From an uncultured Cryptobacterium sp. (GTDB lineage: Bacteria > Actinomycetota > Coriobacteriia > Coriobacteriales > Eggerthellaceae): 25,260 nucleotides of DNA. The stretch spans positions 1 through 25,260 of the forward strand of contig USIG01000012.1 in the NCBI GenBank assembly GCA_900554685.1, given 5' to 3'. Position numbers and translations under genes: made by a program. Numbering within the stretch: position 1 is the first letter of the stretch; each line of letters opens with the position of its first letter. Positions 15,280 to 23,511 of the stretch are shown here, one piece after another. The notes beneath the pieces are model-generated. The model did not search any database. It was not told where the DNA came from and saw nothing but the letters and a program-made list of their open reading frames with translations.

Positions 15280-17514
15280 ATGGTTTCACGAGCCAGAAGG
15301 TCTCGACATGCAGCTCGTAAAGAGCGCGCCGGATTTCGTTTAGGAATCGTTGGCATAGTAATCGCAGCAATTATAGGCATCGGTTGTCTGGGAACTGTTG
15401 GTCTGTGTGCAGTATGGCTGCAGGACTTACCCGATTATACTGATGCATCTGCGTATAATGTTGCGGAAAAAACCAAGGTATATGCAAGCGATGGCACAAC
15501 GTTGCTTGCGGAACTCTATTTGGAAAACCGCGATCCAATTGAGCTGTCTGAAATGGGCGATTATGTTACCAAGGGTACGGTCGCTACGGAAGACGAACGT
15601 TTTTATGAACATAATGGCGTTGACTTGCTTGGTATTCTTCGTGCAATTTGGGTAAATGTTACGGGCACAGGTCATGAAGGTGCTTCAACTATTACTCAGC
15701 AGTTTGTGCGTAATACTATTCTTTCTGACGAAATGCAGGAATCTACATTAAAGCGTAAAGTTCGTGAAGCGTATATCGCCATTCAGTTGGAACAGATGTA
15801 TTCCAAAGATGAGATTCTTCAGATGTACTTAAATACCATTAACTATGGTCAAGGTGCCTATGGTATTCAGGCAGCTGCAGAACTGTACTATTCCAAAAAT
15901 GCTAAAGATTTAACTATTGCAGAAGCGGCAACGCTTATTGGAATCCCCCAAGCTCCTACCTACAACAATCCTATCGATAATCCCGACAATTGTATTCAGC
16001 GTCGTAATTTGGTCTTAGATCGAATGCTGACTAATGGGGTTATTACTCAGGAAGAGCATGATGCCGCTCAGGCAGAGCCTCTATCGCTTAACATCACCAT
16101 GAGCGATGGAAACGATGGTTTGTATCAGTACAAGTATTTCACCAGCTACGTACGAGATACTTTGTTGCAGGATTATTCGAGCGATGAAGTGTTCAAGGGT
16201 GGTTTGACGGTTGTAACGACTCTGGATGTGAACACGCAAAATGCTGCTGAACAAGCAGCCGATGCTAAGCTTGCGGGTCTCGATGATAACTTAGAGCTTG
16301 CTATGGTGGCAGTTGACCCCGATACCGGCTTTATCAGAGCAATGGTTGGTGGTCGTGATTATGATACAAACGAATTTAATCTTGCGACTCAGGCAAAGCG
16401 CCAGCCTGGTTCTTCGTTTAAGACCTTTACGCTTCTTGCGGCGTTAAATGATGGCGTTTCTCCTGATACCAATCTTAATTGCACGTCTCATGTCAACATT
16501 GATGGCTGGGAAGTGGAGAACTACGGCGGTTCGAACTACGGAACACGCTCTATTGCAAGTGCGTTTGCGGTTTCGTCAAACACTGGTTTTGCAGAACTCT
16601 GTACTGAAATTGGTCCTTCTAAGGTAGTAGAAATGGCTAACACCTGCGGTATTGAACAGGAGCTACAGGCCTATCCTTCAATTACGTTAGGCGCTCAGGA
16701 AGTGACCGTGCGTGAAATGGCACAGGCTTATGCAACCATTGCAAATGGCGGAACAAGGCATGAGGCAGTATGTATCCAGAGCATTACCGACGCTTCCGGA
16801 AACACGATCTTTACTGCCGATACTACAGGCGAGAAAGTACTGGATACTTCTTTGACTCAGGCAGCTACTGAGGTTATGAAAGGAGTTATCACCAACGGTA
16901 CAGGACGTGGTGCTGCTATCGCAAATGGTCAGCCTGCAGCAGGCAAGACGGGTACGTCTGAGAACTGGCGCGATAAATGGTTCTGTGGCATTACTCCTCA
17001 GATGTCCGTTGCAATTTGGATTGGCGGTCGTGAAGAAGTTCGAATGCCTTCCTCTGTTGCAGCCGATGACGTGTTCGGTAATTTCATGAGTACCATTCTT
17101 GAGGGCCAGCCTATTGAGCAGTTCCCCACGAGTAATGAAGAGCTCGAATATACTACGCATGACTTTGGTCATGGCGAGGGTACCACAGGTGAAGCTCCTG
17201 AGCATGAGGGCGATACCGTTCAAACGCCTGATGCAGGAACCTCAGATACTACAACGGGTGGGGAAACCACTACTGGTGGAACGAGCGGAGGAACAACAAC
17301 AGGGACTGAGCCTAATCCTGGCGGCGGAACCGGCGGAGGCTCCGGCGGAGAAACCGGCGGCGGTGGTAGTACCGGCGGCGGAACTGGCGGCTCTGGTGGC
17401 TCCGGCGGAGAAACCGGCGGTGGTGGCGCTGGCGGCGGTGGAACTGGCGGTTCTGGAACCGGCGGTGGCGGAGAAACCGGCGGTGGTGGTGAACCCAGCG
17501 AGAATGGAGCATAA
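15280..17514 (+). CDS. Class A penicillin-binding protein (transglycosylase/transpeptidase)
   Basis: This bifunctional enzyme polymerises and cross-links peptidoglycan at the outer face of the membrane. A short basic cytoplasmic tail is followed by one membrane segment (about residues 20-47). The GT51 domain (about 60-235) shows catalytic E104 in TEDERFYEH, then GASTITQQFVRN and RKVREAYIAIQLE. The transpeptidase domain shows nucleophile S378 with K381 (PGSSFK), S432-S433-N434, and K556-T-G-T. The last about 110 residues are a Gly/Thr/Glu low-complexity tail (GGETGGGG-type repeats), with no recognised binding domain. GGAGGTAG precedes the ATG. It resembles PBP1a-type proteins of actinobacteria; the exact orthologue name is not assigned. 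Confidence 0.95.
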   Translation: MVSRARRSRHAARKERAGFRLGIVGIVIAAIIGIGCLGTVGLCAVWLQDLPDYTDASAYNVAEKTKVYASDGTTLLAELYLENRDPIELSEMGDYVTKGTVATEDERFYEHNGVDLLGILRAIWVNVTGTGHEGASTITQQFVRNTILSDEMQESTLKRKVREAYIAIQLEQMYSKDEILQMYLNTINYGQGAYGIQAAAELYYSKNAKDLTIAEAATLIGIPQAPTYNNPIDNPDNCIQRRNLVLDRMLTNGVITQEEHDAAQAEPLSLNITMSDGNDGLYQYKYFTSYVRDTLLQDYSSDEVFKGGLTVVTTLDVNTQNAAEQAADAKLAGLDDNLELAMVAVDPDTGFIRAMVGGRDYDTNEFNLATQAKRQPGSSFKTFTLLAALNDGVSPDTNLNCTSHVNIDGWEVENYGGSNYGTRSIASAFAVSSNTGFAELCTEIGPSKVVEMANTCGIEQELQAYPSITLGAQEVTVREMAQAYATIANGGTRHEAVCIQSITDASGNTIFTADTTGEKVLDTSLTQAATEVMKGVITNGTGRGAAIANGQPAAGKTGTSENWRDKWFCGITPQMSVAIWIGGREEVRMPSSVAADDVFGNFMSTILEGQPIEQFPTSNEELEYTTHDFGHGEGTTGEAPEHEGDTVQTPDAGTSDTTTGGETTTGGTSGGTTTGTEPNPGGGTGGGSGGETGGGGSTGGGTGGSGGSGGETGGGGAGGGGTGGSGTGGGGETGGGGEPSENGA
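17323..17497 (+). repeat. Degenerate GGC/GGA repeats encoding the PBP Gly-rich tail
   Basis: Near-identical units such as GGCGGAGAAACCGGCGG occur several times in frame, encoding GGETGG blocks. The stretch is far more GC-rich than its surroundings. It is a site where repeat number could vary. Confidence 0.75.
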
Positions 17515-17581
17515 TTATTGCATCTCTTTAATCCTGTTATGCCGTAGATAAAAACAATACGTAAGACAATACGGTCAAAAC

Positions 17582-17621
17582 AAAAGGGTTGTTGCGCGAG
17601 ATATGAGCAGCAGCCCTTTTT
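17582..17621 (+). terminator. Intrinsic terminator after the PBP gene
   Basis: GGGTTGTTGC (17586-17595) pairs with GCAGCAGCCC (17607-17616), with two G-T wobbles. It is flanked by AAAA before and TTTTT after. Confidence 0.85.
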
Positions 17622-17887
17622 CAATTTCTGGGTTACTGATCAAAAGATAAGCCTACAACTTCAACTTTTGTAAGCGATACTGTGCTTGCCTTGTGGGTCT
17701 TTTCCAACAATGCATCTACAAGCTACTTTGTATTTGTAAGATATGGGATACTGTCCTATAGTTCCTGCAAAAGGAAAAGTTATGAAGGGAACTTGCATTT
17801 CGCTTAGTTTTCTCTTTTTTAAACGGGCATACAGGCCTAACAACTTATACACTTTGTTCTAGCGTTTTAAACGTTCGAAAGGATTAT
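17622..17887. other. AT-rich intergenic region before the lipoprotein gene
   Basis: This region spans the PBP terminator to the lipoprotein start. It is AT-rich. It must hold the lipoprotein promoter, but no confident -35/-10 pair, dyad or RNA gene was found. A 63-codon open frame on the minus strand here has no ribosome site or family resemblance. Confidence 0.4.
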
Positions 17888-18376
17888 ATGAAAACGAAAG
17901 CACGTATTATTTTAGCTGCAATGCTGTGCGTGGCATGTCTTGCCGCATTGGTGGGCTGTTCGGGTGAGAATGCTGAGCAAAATGCCCAGACACAGAATCG
18001 TCAATATATGTCTTCAGTGAACACCATCATGGATACGCTTAATACCAATATGGAAGAATTCGCGACAGCAGTAAAAGATGGTGAAGTTGTTTCGTTGGAT
18101 GCGCAGCTCGAAGCTGTTACGAAATGCGTCGATGATCTCAATGCGCTTACGCCACCTGATGCTATGACAGATATTCATAAATCGTATGTGACTGGTGCTA
18201 CGGAAATGCAAACTGCGCTGAGCGATTATGTTCAGTTGTATGAAGATGTAAAGGCGCCACAAAGTGGCTCCTTTGATTACAGCACCTACGATTCTCGTCT
18301 TGCAGAAATTCAGTCGCACTACGATGCGGGAATCGCAGCATTCCAGGATGCCGACAGTAAGGCTCAGTCTGCCTAA
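17888..18376 (+). CDS. Small lipoprotein of unknown function
   Basis: This 162-residue exported protein is probably anchored to the outer face of the cytoplasmic membrane. The N-terminus is a classic type II signal: MKTKAR, then a hydrophobic core, then the lipobox LVGC with the lipidated cysteine at C24. The mature part looks mostly alpha-helical, with helices around residues 36-66, 72-92 and 100-125 and a Gln/Asn-rich spacer after the lipobox. I do not recognise a family. AAAGGA precedes the ATG. It stands alone between two terminators and is thus a monocistronic unit. The neighbouring PBP hints at an envelope role, but that is only proximity. Confidence 0.85.
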   Translation: MKTKARIILAAMLCVACLAALVGCSGENAEQNAQTQNRQYMSSVNTIMDTLNTNMEEFATAVKDGEVVSLDAQLEAVTKCVDDLNALTPPDAMTDIHKSYVTGATEMQTALSDYVQLYEDVKAPQSGSFDYSTYDSRLAEIQSHYDAGIAAFQDADSKAQSA

Positions 18377-18407
18377 AAGGCCCTGTTCTATATCAAGCAA
18401 TTGAATG

Positions 18408-18434
18408 AACGGCCATCGTTTGGATGGTCGTTTT
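18408..18434 (+). terminator. Intrinsic terminator after the lipoprotein gene
   Basis: AACGGCCATC (18408-18417) pairs with GATGGTCGTT (18423-18432), one G-T wobble and a 5-base loop, ending in TTTT. Confidence 0.85.
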
Positions 18435-18543
18435 CGTGTTAAGTGGTTCTCTTTCTTTTTCGGTTGTGTGAGAGCCTATTCGGCAAGGTTTATGCTTGCT
18501 AAGCTAGAAAACAACGTATTCAAAATTTGACAAGGATTCATCG

Positions 18544-21063
18544 GTGGAAAAATCTGAAGTACTAAAGCCAGAGGTAGAACTTCTTGCTCCTGCAGGCAAT
18601 ATGGCCTGTTTGCATGCAGCGGTCCAAGCGGGTGCTGATGCCGTATATCTTGGAGCGGGTCATTTTAATGCGCGCCGTGGCGCTGATAATTTTACGTTTG
18701 ATGATCTTGCTCAGGCATGTGATTACGCGCATTTAAGAGGCGTAAAAATCTATCTCACTCTCAATACGATCGTGTTGCCATCCGAGGTGGAAGATGCTCT
18801 TGAGCTTGCACGGCAAGCATATCGCTGTGGGGTAGACGCTTTTATCGTTCAGGATATTGGTATCTCTCTCGAGCTTCGTCGTATTCTTCCAGATTGTGAA
18901 GTTCATGTATCGACCCAGATGAACACCCACACAGAAGACGGCATCCAAGCTGCTGCCGCACTGGGCGCCTCACGTGTTACTCTTGCCCGCGAGCTTTCGT
19001 TTGAGGAAATATCGCGATTGTCGCAGCTTGCGCGTGAGCTTGGTATGGAAGTGGAAGTCTTTGCTCACGGGGCTCTTTGTATCTGCTATTCAGGGCAATG
19101 TTTCATGTCGTCGATGGTGGGCGGACGATCTGCTAATCGTGGACGCTGCGCTCAAGCATGTCGTTTGCCCTATACCTTGCATAATGTTGCTTTACGTAAA
19201 ACTCTCGATGCACCAGGGGATCATCTCTTATCTCCAAAAGACCTGTGCACTATCGATGTGCTTCCAGAATTAATTGAAGCGGGAGCAACTTCGCTCAAAA
19301 TCGAAGGGCGCATGAAATCTCCCGAGTATGTAAAAAGTGTAGTAGGGGTTTATCGTCAGGTGCTTGACCGCGCATTGGCGTGGCTTGAGGAAGCATCCCG
19401 TGCAGAGCTTGACTGCGGTAGTGTTGAACTAACGGGTACACCTCTCAATCCCCGTGCGACCGAAACAGAACATCAAATACTTTCTGAGGCATTTTCGCGT
19501 GGATTTACGACAGCCTATTTAGAAGGACAGCGCGGCAACGAAATTATGAGTTATGGCCGTCCTAATAATCGAGGCGTTTTTGTTGGTCGTGTGACACAAG
19601 CTAAAGAGGGGAAGGTAACTCTTGAGGCTGAAGAGGAACTTCATGTTGGTGACGCTATCGAGTTCTGGACAAATCGAGGCCATTTTGTTCACACGATCGA
19701 GAGCTTCGGGAATACGGAAGAATCGTCACGTTCAGGAAGAATAACCCTACGTGTTGATCGAGCGGTAGGCAAAGGTGATCGCGTTTTTCGTGTGAGAAAC
19801 GCCAAGGCGGCATTTGTTGACGATTCTCGCATGCCAACTGTTCCTGTAAAAGCGGAGGTGAAGCTTCATTTAGGGCAGCCTGCACAACTTAGTTTTACGG
19901 CCTATGATGCTATCCGTAATCGACCAGTAACGGTGCAGGTTGAAGGCCCTCTTGTTGAAGCGGCTCGCACAAAAGCAATAACCTCTTCTGAGGTGCATGA
20001 TCATATTGATCGCATGGGTACTACGCCCTTTTCTCTTACTTCTCTTGATGTCGCTCTCGATGAAGGCGTGGGGATGGGCTTTTCGGTGCTTCATAAATTA
20101 CGTGCTCGTGCCGCAGAAGAGCTACAAGATGCTCTGTTGGCTTACTATCATGAGCGCACTTTGGAAAAGGTGCCTCAGCGAGCTTTTGCGGCTCCTTTGC
20201 GTAAGGGAGGCTGTAAGGTGGGCGTGATCGCCACCAATCCAGCTTGCGCACGTGCTGCAAAGCGTGCAGGGGCGGATTTTATCTATGTTCCTGCTCTTAA
20301 TTATCGTCGCGGAGAAGCAGTAATTGCAGGTCAGCTTTCGGGCACCGCCGAACAGGCCGGCTATCCCAAGCAATGTATTCCTATTCTTCCTACGGTGTCT
20401 CATATGTTTGACGAAGAACTCCGTGGTGGTTTTGATATTTGGAATCGGGTGCGTGCTGATAAGCCAGTTGTCGTAGAAAACTTTGGACAGTTGATTCGAG
20501 CGGGAGAATTAGGGGCGTTGCCTGAGGTTGGGCCTCATATACCGGTAACCAATAGATTTGATTTGCAGGCAATGGCCGATTTGGGTGCTCAAAGAATCTG
20601 GCTTTCTCCTGAATTGTCGCTCATTCAAATAGAGGAGTTGGGCGAAGTTTCTCCGATGCCTCTTGGGGTGACGATTATGGGCTCAACCGAACTTATGGTA
20701 ACTGAGCATTGCTTGCTTATGAGCCAGGGTCCTTGTAATCAAAAATGTGCGAGCTGTGCTCGTCGCAAAAGCCCCCATCACCTCAAGGATCGCAAGGGCT
20801 ATGAAATGACGGTCATCACCGACGTTACGGGGCGAAGCCATTTGTACAATGCCGTATCGCTTGATATTGCTCATTTGGCACCAGAGCTCATTCAGGCAGG
20901 GGTATCTGCGTTTATGGTAGATACTACACTTATGAATGTTTCTGAAACAACGAAAAAAGTGCAGCGTGCTGTACGAGCTCGTGATATCGCGCTTAAAAGT
21001 GGCGACAAAGTCTCAAAAGCTGAAGGTGCTACCTCGGGGCATCTATTCCGCGGAGTCTCATAA
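18544..21063 (+). CDS. U32-family protein (RlhA/TrhP-like, long form)
   Basis: This 839-residue protein belongs to family U32, historically called collagenase-like peptidases. The characterised E. coli members TrhP and RlhA instead act in 5-hydroxylation of tRNA uridine or 23S rRNA cytidine. Residues about 10-300 form the U32 barrel (ELLAPAGN, VDAFIVQDIG, EVHVSTQMN, SLKIEGRMKSPEYV). The cysteine pattern C179, C186, C202 and C206 matches the spacing of the conserved U32 cysteines thought to hold an iron-sulfur cluster. A middle part (about 320-550) resembles the DUF3656 collagenase-like domain of long U32 proteins, followed by a second barrel-like part with a Cys cluster (GPCNQKCASCARRK). The start is GTG at 18544 with AAGGA upstream. 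An RNA-modifying role is favoured over proteolysis, by family knowledge. Confidence 0.9.
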   Translation: MEKSEVLKPEVELLAPAGNMACLHAAVQAGADAVYLGAGHFNARRGADNFTFDDLAQACDYAHLRGVKIYLTLNTIVLPSEVEDALELARQAYRCGVDAFIVQDIGISLELRRILPDCEVHVSTQMNTHTEDGIQAAAALGASRVTLARELSFEEISRLSQLARELGMEVEVFAHGALCICYSGQCFMSSMVGGRSANRGRCAQACRLPYTLHNVALRKTLDAPGDHLLSPKDLCTIDVLPELIEAGATSLKIEGRMKSPEYVKSVVGVYRQVLDRALAWLEEASRAELDCGSVELTGTPLNPRATETEHQILSEAFSRGFTTAYLEGQRGNEIMSYGRPNNRGVFVGRVTQAKEGKVTLEAEEELHVGDAIEFWTNRGHFVHTIESFGNTEESSRSGRITLRVDRAVGKGDRVFRVRNAKAAFVDDSRMPTVPVKAEVKLHLGQPAQLSFTAYDAIRNRPVTVQVEGPLVEAARTKAITSSEVHDHIDRMGTTPFSLTSLDVALDEGVGMGFSVLHKLRARAAEELQDALLAYYHERTLEKVPQRAFAAPLRKGGCKVGVIATNPACARAAKRAGADFIYVPALNYRRGEAVIAGQLSGTAEQAGYPKQCIPILPTVSHMFDEELRGGFDIWNRVRADKPVVVENFGQLIRAGELGALPEVGPHIPVTNRFDLQAMADLGAQRIWLSPELSLIQIEELGEVSPMPLGVTIMGSTELMVTEHCLLMSQGPCNQKCASCARRKSPHHLKDRKGYEMTVITDVTGRSHLYNAVSLDIAHLAPELIQAGVSAFMVDTTLMNVSETTKKVQRAVRARDIALKSGDKVSKAEGATSGHLFRGVS

Positions 21064-21120
21064 GAAAGGCAGCGTTTGTCAGTATGAAACGTGCCAGACA
21101 TATGAAAACAGCCTATCCCA

Positions 21121-21138
21121 TATACGCACAGGCGTATA
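21121..21138 (+). repeat. Short dyad upstream of tyrS
   Basis: TATACGC and GCGTATA are perfect inverted copies around ACAG. It lies 32 bp before the putative tyrS -10 box. No T-run, so an operator or chance hairpin rather than a terminator. Confidence 0.4.
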
Positions 21139-21169
21139 CCTAGAGATACTGAAGTGACGTAAAAAGCTG

Positions 21170-21178
21170 TGATAGAAT
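21170..21178 (+). promoter_or_regulatory. Extended -10 promoter of tyrS
   Basis: TGATAGAAT matches the extended -10 pattern (TG, one base, then TAGAAT), 28 bp before the tyrS start codon. There is no tyrosine T-box leader: the whole gap after the U32 gene is only about 140 bp and lacks the T-box core. Confidence 0.5.
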
Positions 21179-21206
21179 CTCTGCGTATAACTTGAGAAGA
21201 GGAATT

Positions 21207-22418
21207 ATGATTTCACCTGAAGAACAGTTTCATATTATTCAATCAGGTACGGCTGAAATTGTACCTGAAGCTGCGCTTATGGAAAAACTCAAGCGCGGTA
21301 AGCCCCTCAATGTAAAGCTTGGCGTTGATCCTACTGCTCCCGATATTCATCTTGGACACGCGGTTCCGCTCCGTAAGTTGCGCGCTTTTCAGGATTTAGG
21401 CCATCAGGTGACCTTGATTATTGGTGATGGCACTGCCCTGATTGGCGATCCTTCGGGCCGCAATACGACGCGTCCTCAGCTTACGCGTGAGCAGATTAAA
21501 GAAAATGCTCAGACCTATGTTGATCAGGCATTTAAAATTCTTGATCCGGAAAAGACCACGCTGCGCTATAACTCTGAGTGGATTTTGAGCATGGGTCTCG
21601 AACAGCTGCTCAAGATTGCTTCCAACTTCACCGTGGCGCGCATTTTAGAGCGCGACGACTTCCATAACCGCTACACCAACAATCAGTCTATTGCGCTTCA
21701 TGAATTTCTCTATCCCATCATGCAGGCTTACGACTCGGTGGTAATTAAGGCGGATGTTGAGCTTGGTGGTACTGACCAGCTTTTTAACTTGCTTGCTGGC
21801 CGTGAGCTTATGGAAAAAATGGGCATGGAGCCTCAGGTATGTTTGACGCTGCCTCTCCTTGAGGGAACCGATGGCGTTAAGAAAATGTCTAAGAGCTATG
21901 GTAACTATATTGGTCTGACCGATGAAGCTAATGATATGTTCGGCAAAGTTATGTCGATTCCAGATGAACTGATGGTGAAATATTACCGCTTGGCTTCTAC
22001 GGTGCCGGTAGATCAGATTGATGCAATTGAGGCAGGCTTAGCAGCAGGGGAAATTCATCCCAATCGTTGCAAGCGCGATTTAGCTCAGAACATCGTAACG
22101 GCTTACTACGATGCCGAAACTGCGCAGAAGGCTGAAGAAGCGTTTGACAAGCAGTTCAAACAGCATGAGGTGCCGGAGAATATTCCCGAATATGCAGCCG
22201 ATCTAACTCCTAATGACGAAGGACTGGTGTATCTAGCTAAGTTGATTTGTGATGCAGGCCTAACTAAATCAACCGGTGATGCTCGCCGTATGATTGATCA
22301 GGGTGGCGTTAAGGTAAATGGTGAAGCTATTCCTGCAAAGTCTTACAACGTGAAACCTGAACTGCTGAAGGATGCTGTTATTCAGGTAGGCAAGCGTAAG
22401 TTCGTTCAGCTGGTATAA
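21207..22418 (+). CDS. tyrS: Tyrosyl-tRNA synthetase
   Basis: This class I synthetase charges tRNA-Tyr. It has 403 residues from the ATG at 21207, which is preferred over the in-frame TTG at 21192 because the ribosome site AAGAGGAA lies between them. The HIGH motif is HLGH (residues 48-51), and the KMSKS motif is KMSKS at 226-230. YDSVVIKADVELGGTDQ is the substrate/tRNA segment of the TyrZ-like bacterial subtype, distinct from the E. coli-like subtype. The C-terminal about 60 residues are an S4-type RNA-binding domain (DARRMIDQGGVKVNGE). Regulation appears to be by an ordinary promoter. A strong terminator follows. Confidence 0.96.
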   Translation: MISPEEQFHIIQSGTAEIVPEAALMEKLKRGKPLNVKLGVDPTAPDIHLGHAVPLRKLRAFQDLGHQVTLIIGDGTALIGDPSGRNTTRPQLTREQIKENAQTYVDQAFKILDPEKTTLRYNSEWILSMGLEQLLKIASNFTVARILERDDFHNRYTNNQSIALHEFLYPIMQAYDSVVIKADVELGGTDQLFNLLAGRELMEKMGMEPQVCLTLPLLEGTDGVKKMSKSYGNYIGLTDEANDMFGKVMSIPDELMVKYYRLASTVPVDQIDAIEAGLAAGEIHPNRCKRDLAQNIVTAYYDAETAQKAEEAFDKQFKQHEVPENIPEYAADLTPNDEGLVYLAKLICDAGLTKSTGDARRMIDQGGVKVNGEAIPAKSYNVKPELLKDAVIQVGKRKFVQLV

Positions 22419-22477
22419 AAAGCGGCAAAGCGATCATAGGTGCGTTTCGCACAAAAGAGCACCTAAAAGCTAAAACG

Positions 22478-22514
22478 AAGGGATGGAAAACAGCGGGTTT
22501 TTTCCATCCCTTTT
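22478..22514 (+). terminator. Intrinsic terminator after tyrS
   Basis: AAGGGATGGAAAA (22478-22490) pairs perfectly with TTTTCCATCCCTT (22500-22512), ending in TTTT. This 13-bp stem is among the strongest in the window. Confidence 0.92.
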
Positions 22515-22521
22515 GTGTTAT

Positions 22522-22541
22522 AGGGGTTATTGCCCCTTTTT
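22522..22541 (+). terminator. Second small terminator-like hairpin
   Basis: AGGGG/CCCCT with a 6-base loop is followed by five T residues, just after the main tyrS terminator. It could be a back-up terminator. Confidence 0.45.
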
Positions 22542-22560
22542 ATCCTGTGATCCTTATAAC

Positions 22561-22620
22561 GCAATAACGCAATAACCCTATAACCCTATCACTCCTCCTA
22601 TAACCCTCCTATCACCCCTC
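22561..22620. repeat. CCTATAACCC-type degenerate repeats
   Basis: GCAATAAC occurs twice in tandem, then CCTATAACCCT twice within longer imperfect copies that end in ATCACTCC and ATCACCCC. An imperfect inverted copy (TATAGGGGTTATTGC, 22520-22534) lies just upstream. The block is a strand-biased C/A/T low-complexity run with no coding sense. Its function is unknown. Confidence 0.65.
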
Positions 22621-22740
22621 TTCTTTTTTGTGTGGAGCACAAGAGAGGTGTGGCTACTAAGGAAAAGTGCGGGTTTCGTTTCACGGTAGAGAGTGTGGAG
22701 TAAAGCTTTAGCTTCTTGATAAAACCCCAGGTAGAAGTAA

Positions 22741-22792
22741 TGTCAAAGACTTTTGACAGACATAAATTGGCCCAAAATACTTCATGTCAAAA
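22741..22792 (+). promoter_or_regulatory. Promoter with overlapping operator for the XRE regulator
   Basis: TTGACA (22753-22758) is a perfect -35 box and AATACT (22776-22781) is a -10 box with 17-bp spacing. The palindrome TGTCAAA-GACT-TTTGACA (22741-22758) contains the -35 box, and a further half-site TGTCAAAA (22785-22792) lies near the expected start of transcription. This layout is typical of a self-repressed HTH gene. Confidence 0.72.
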
Positions 22793-22848
22793 CCATTAGG
22801 TGGTAGAGTAGCTCCCGATCTGACACATTTCTCACCGAGGGGGATTGC

Positions 22849-23448
22849 ATGGAGCTTGCAATGCACATCAAAGAGCATCGTGCTCGTTTAGGTATGTCCC
22901 AAGAAGAACTGGCAGAAAGTATTTTTGTTTCGCGTCAGACTATTTCGAATTGGGAAACCGATCGGACCTATCCCGATGTGCAAAGCCTGCTTTTGTTGAG
23001 CAATCTCTTTAACGTCAGTATTGACTCACTGGTTAAAGGAGATGTGGAAGAAATGAAAGCGGTATTAAGGGTAGAAGCAAAGAAACTTAACACCCTTAGT
23101 GTTGTTATGGTGGCGTCTGGTATTGCTACTTTTGTATGGGTCCTGGTTACTTGTTTGCTGGATCAGTCGATGGTGACGATTTTCATTCCGGCGTTCTTAC
23201 TTTATATCCCTGCTATGGTTGCTGCCACTAAGGCAGAGAAGATTAAAAGCGATAATCAGCTTTATACCTACCAAACGCTCAAGGCATTCATGAATGGAGA
23301 CGATCCTGATATTTCGAGCCAAAGCAATCAGAAGGCCGGAAAAATGTGGTGGGGAAAGGTTATCGCGCGTACGCTTATTGCCCTGCCTATCGGATTTTGC
23401 TTTGGATGGGGTTTCTGGAGCATTGTCTCAAAAATTTTTGGATGGTAA
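22849..23448 (+). CDS. XRE-family HTH regulator with membrane domain
   Basis: This is a 199-residue protein. Residues about 5-62 are a Cro/C1-type helix-turn-helix (MSQEELAESIFVSRQTISNWE with the recognition helix at about 27-37, then YPDVQSLLLLSNLF and the DSLVKGD end common in this subgroup). After a short linker come three hydrophobic segments (about 80-104, 107-127, 170-198), so the DNA-binding domain faces the cytoplasm from the membrane. Proteins with this layout are common in Gram-positive bacteria and are mostly uncharacterised. GAGGGGGA precedes the ATG at 22849. It is probably the binder of the palindrome in its own promoter. The downstream small gene lies 63 bp away and may be co-transcribed. 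Confidence 0.9.
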   Translation: MELAMHIKEHRARLGMSQEELAESIFVSRQTISNWETDRTYPDVQSLLLLSNLFNVSIDSLVKGDVEEMKAVLRVEAKKLNTLSVVMVASGIATFVWVLVTCLLDQSMVTIFIPAFLLYIPAMVAATKAEKIKSDNQLYTYQTLKAFMNGDDPDISSQSNQKAGKMWWGKVIARTLIALPIGFCFGWGFWSIVSKIFGW

Positions 23449-23511
23449 AACCGCTTATACGGGGTACTTGATAGGTACCGACGGAATACTCAAACGAGCA
23501 AGGAGAAAACA

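Noticed and set aside
17220..17624. Proline-rich minus-strand frame opposite the PBP tail
   Set aside because: The apparent Pro-rich protein is the reverse reading of the Gly-rich repeats, with no ribosome site.
17661..17852. 63-codon minus-strand frame before the lipoprotein gene
   Set aside because: No ribosome site, no recognisable domain, and composition like the surrounding intergenic DNA.
21192..21206. TTG start for TyrS
   Set aside because: The five extra codons coincide with the ribosome site of the ATG at 21207.
21064..21206. Possible T-box leader for tyrS
   Set aside because: The gap is too short and has no T-box core or terminator/antiterminator pair.
22561..22620. CRISPR array
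   Set aside because: The units are short, degenerate and contiguous without spacers, and no cas genes are near.
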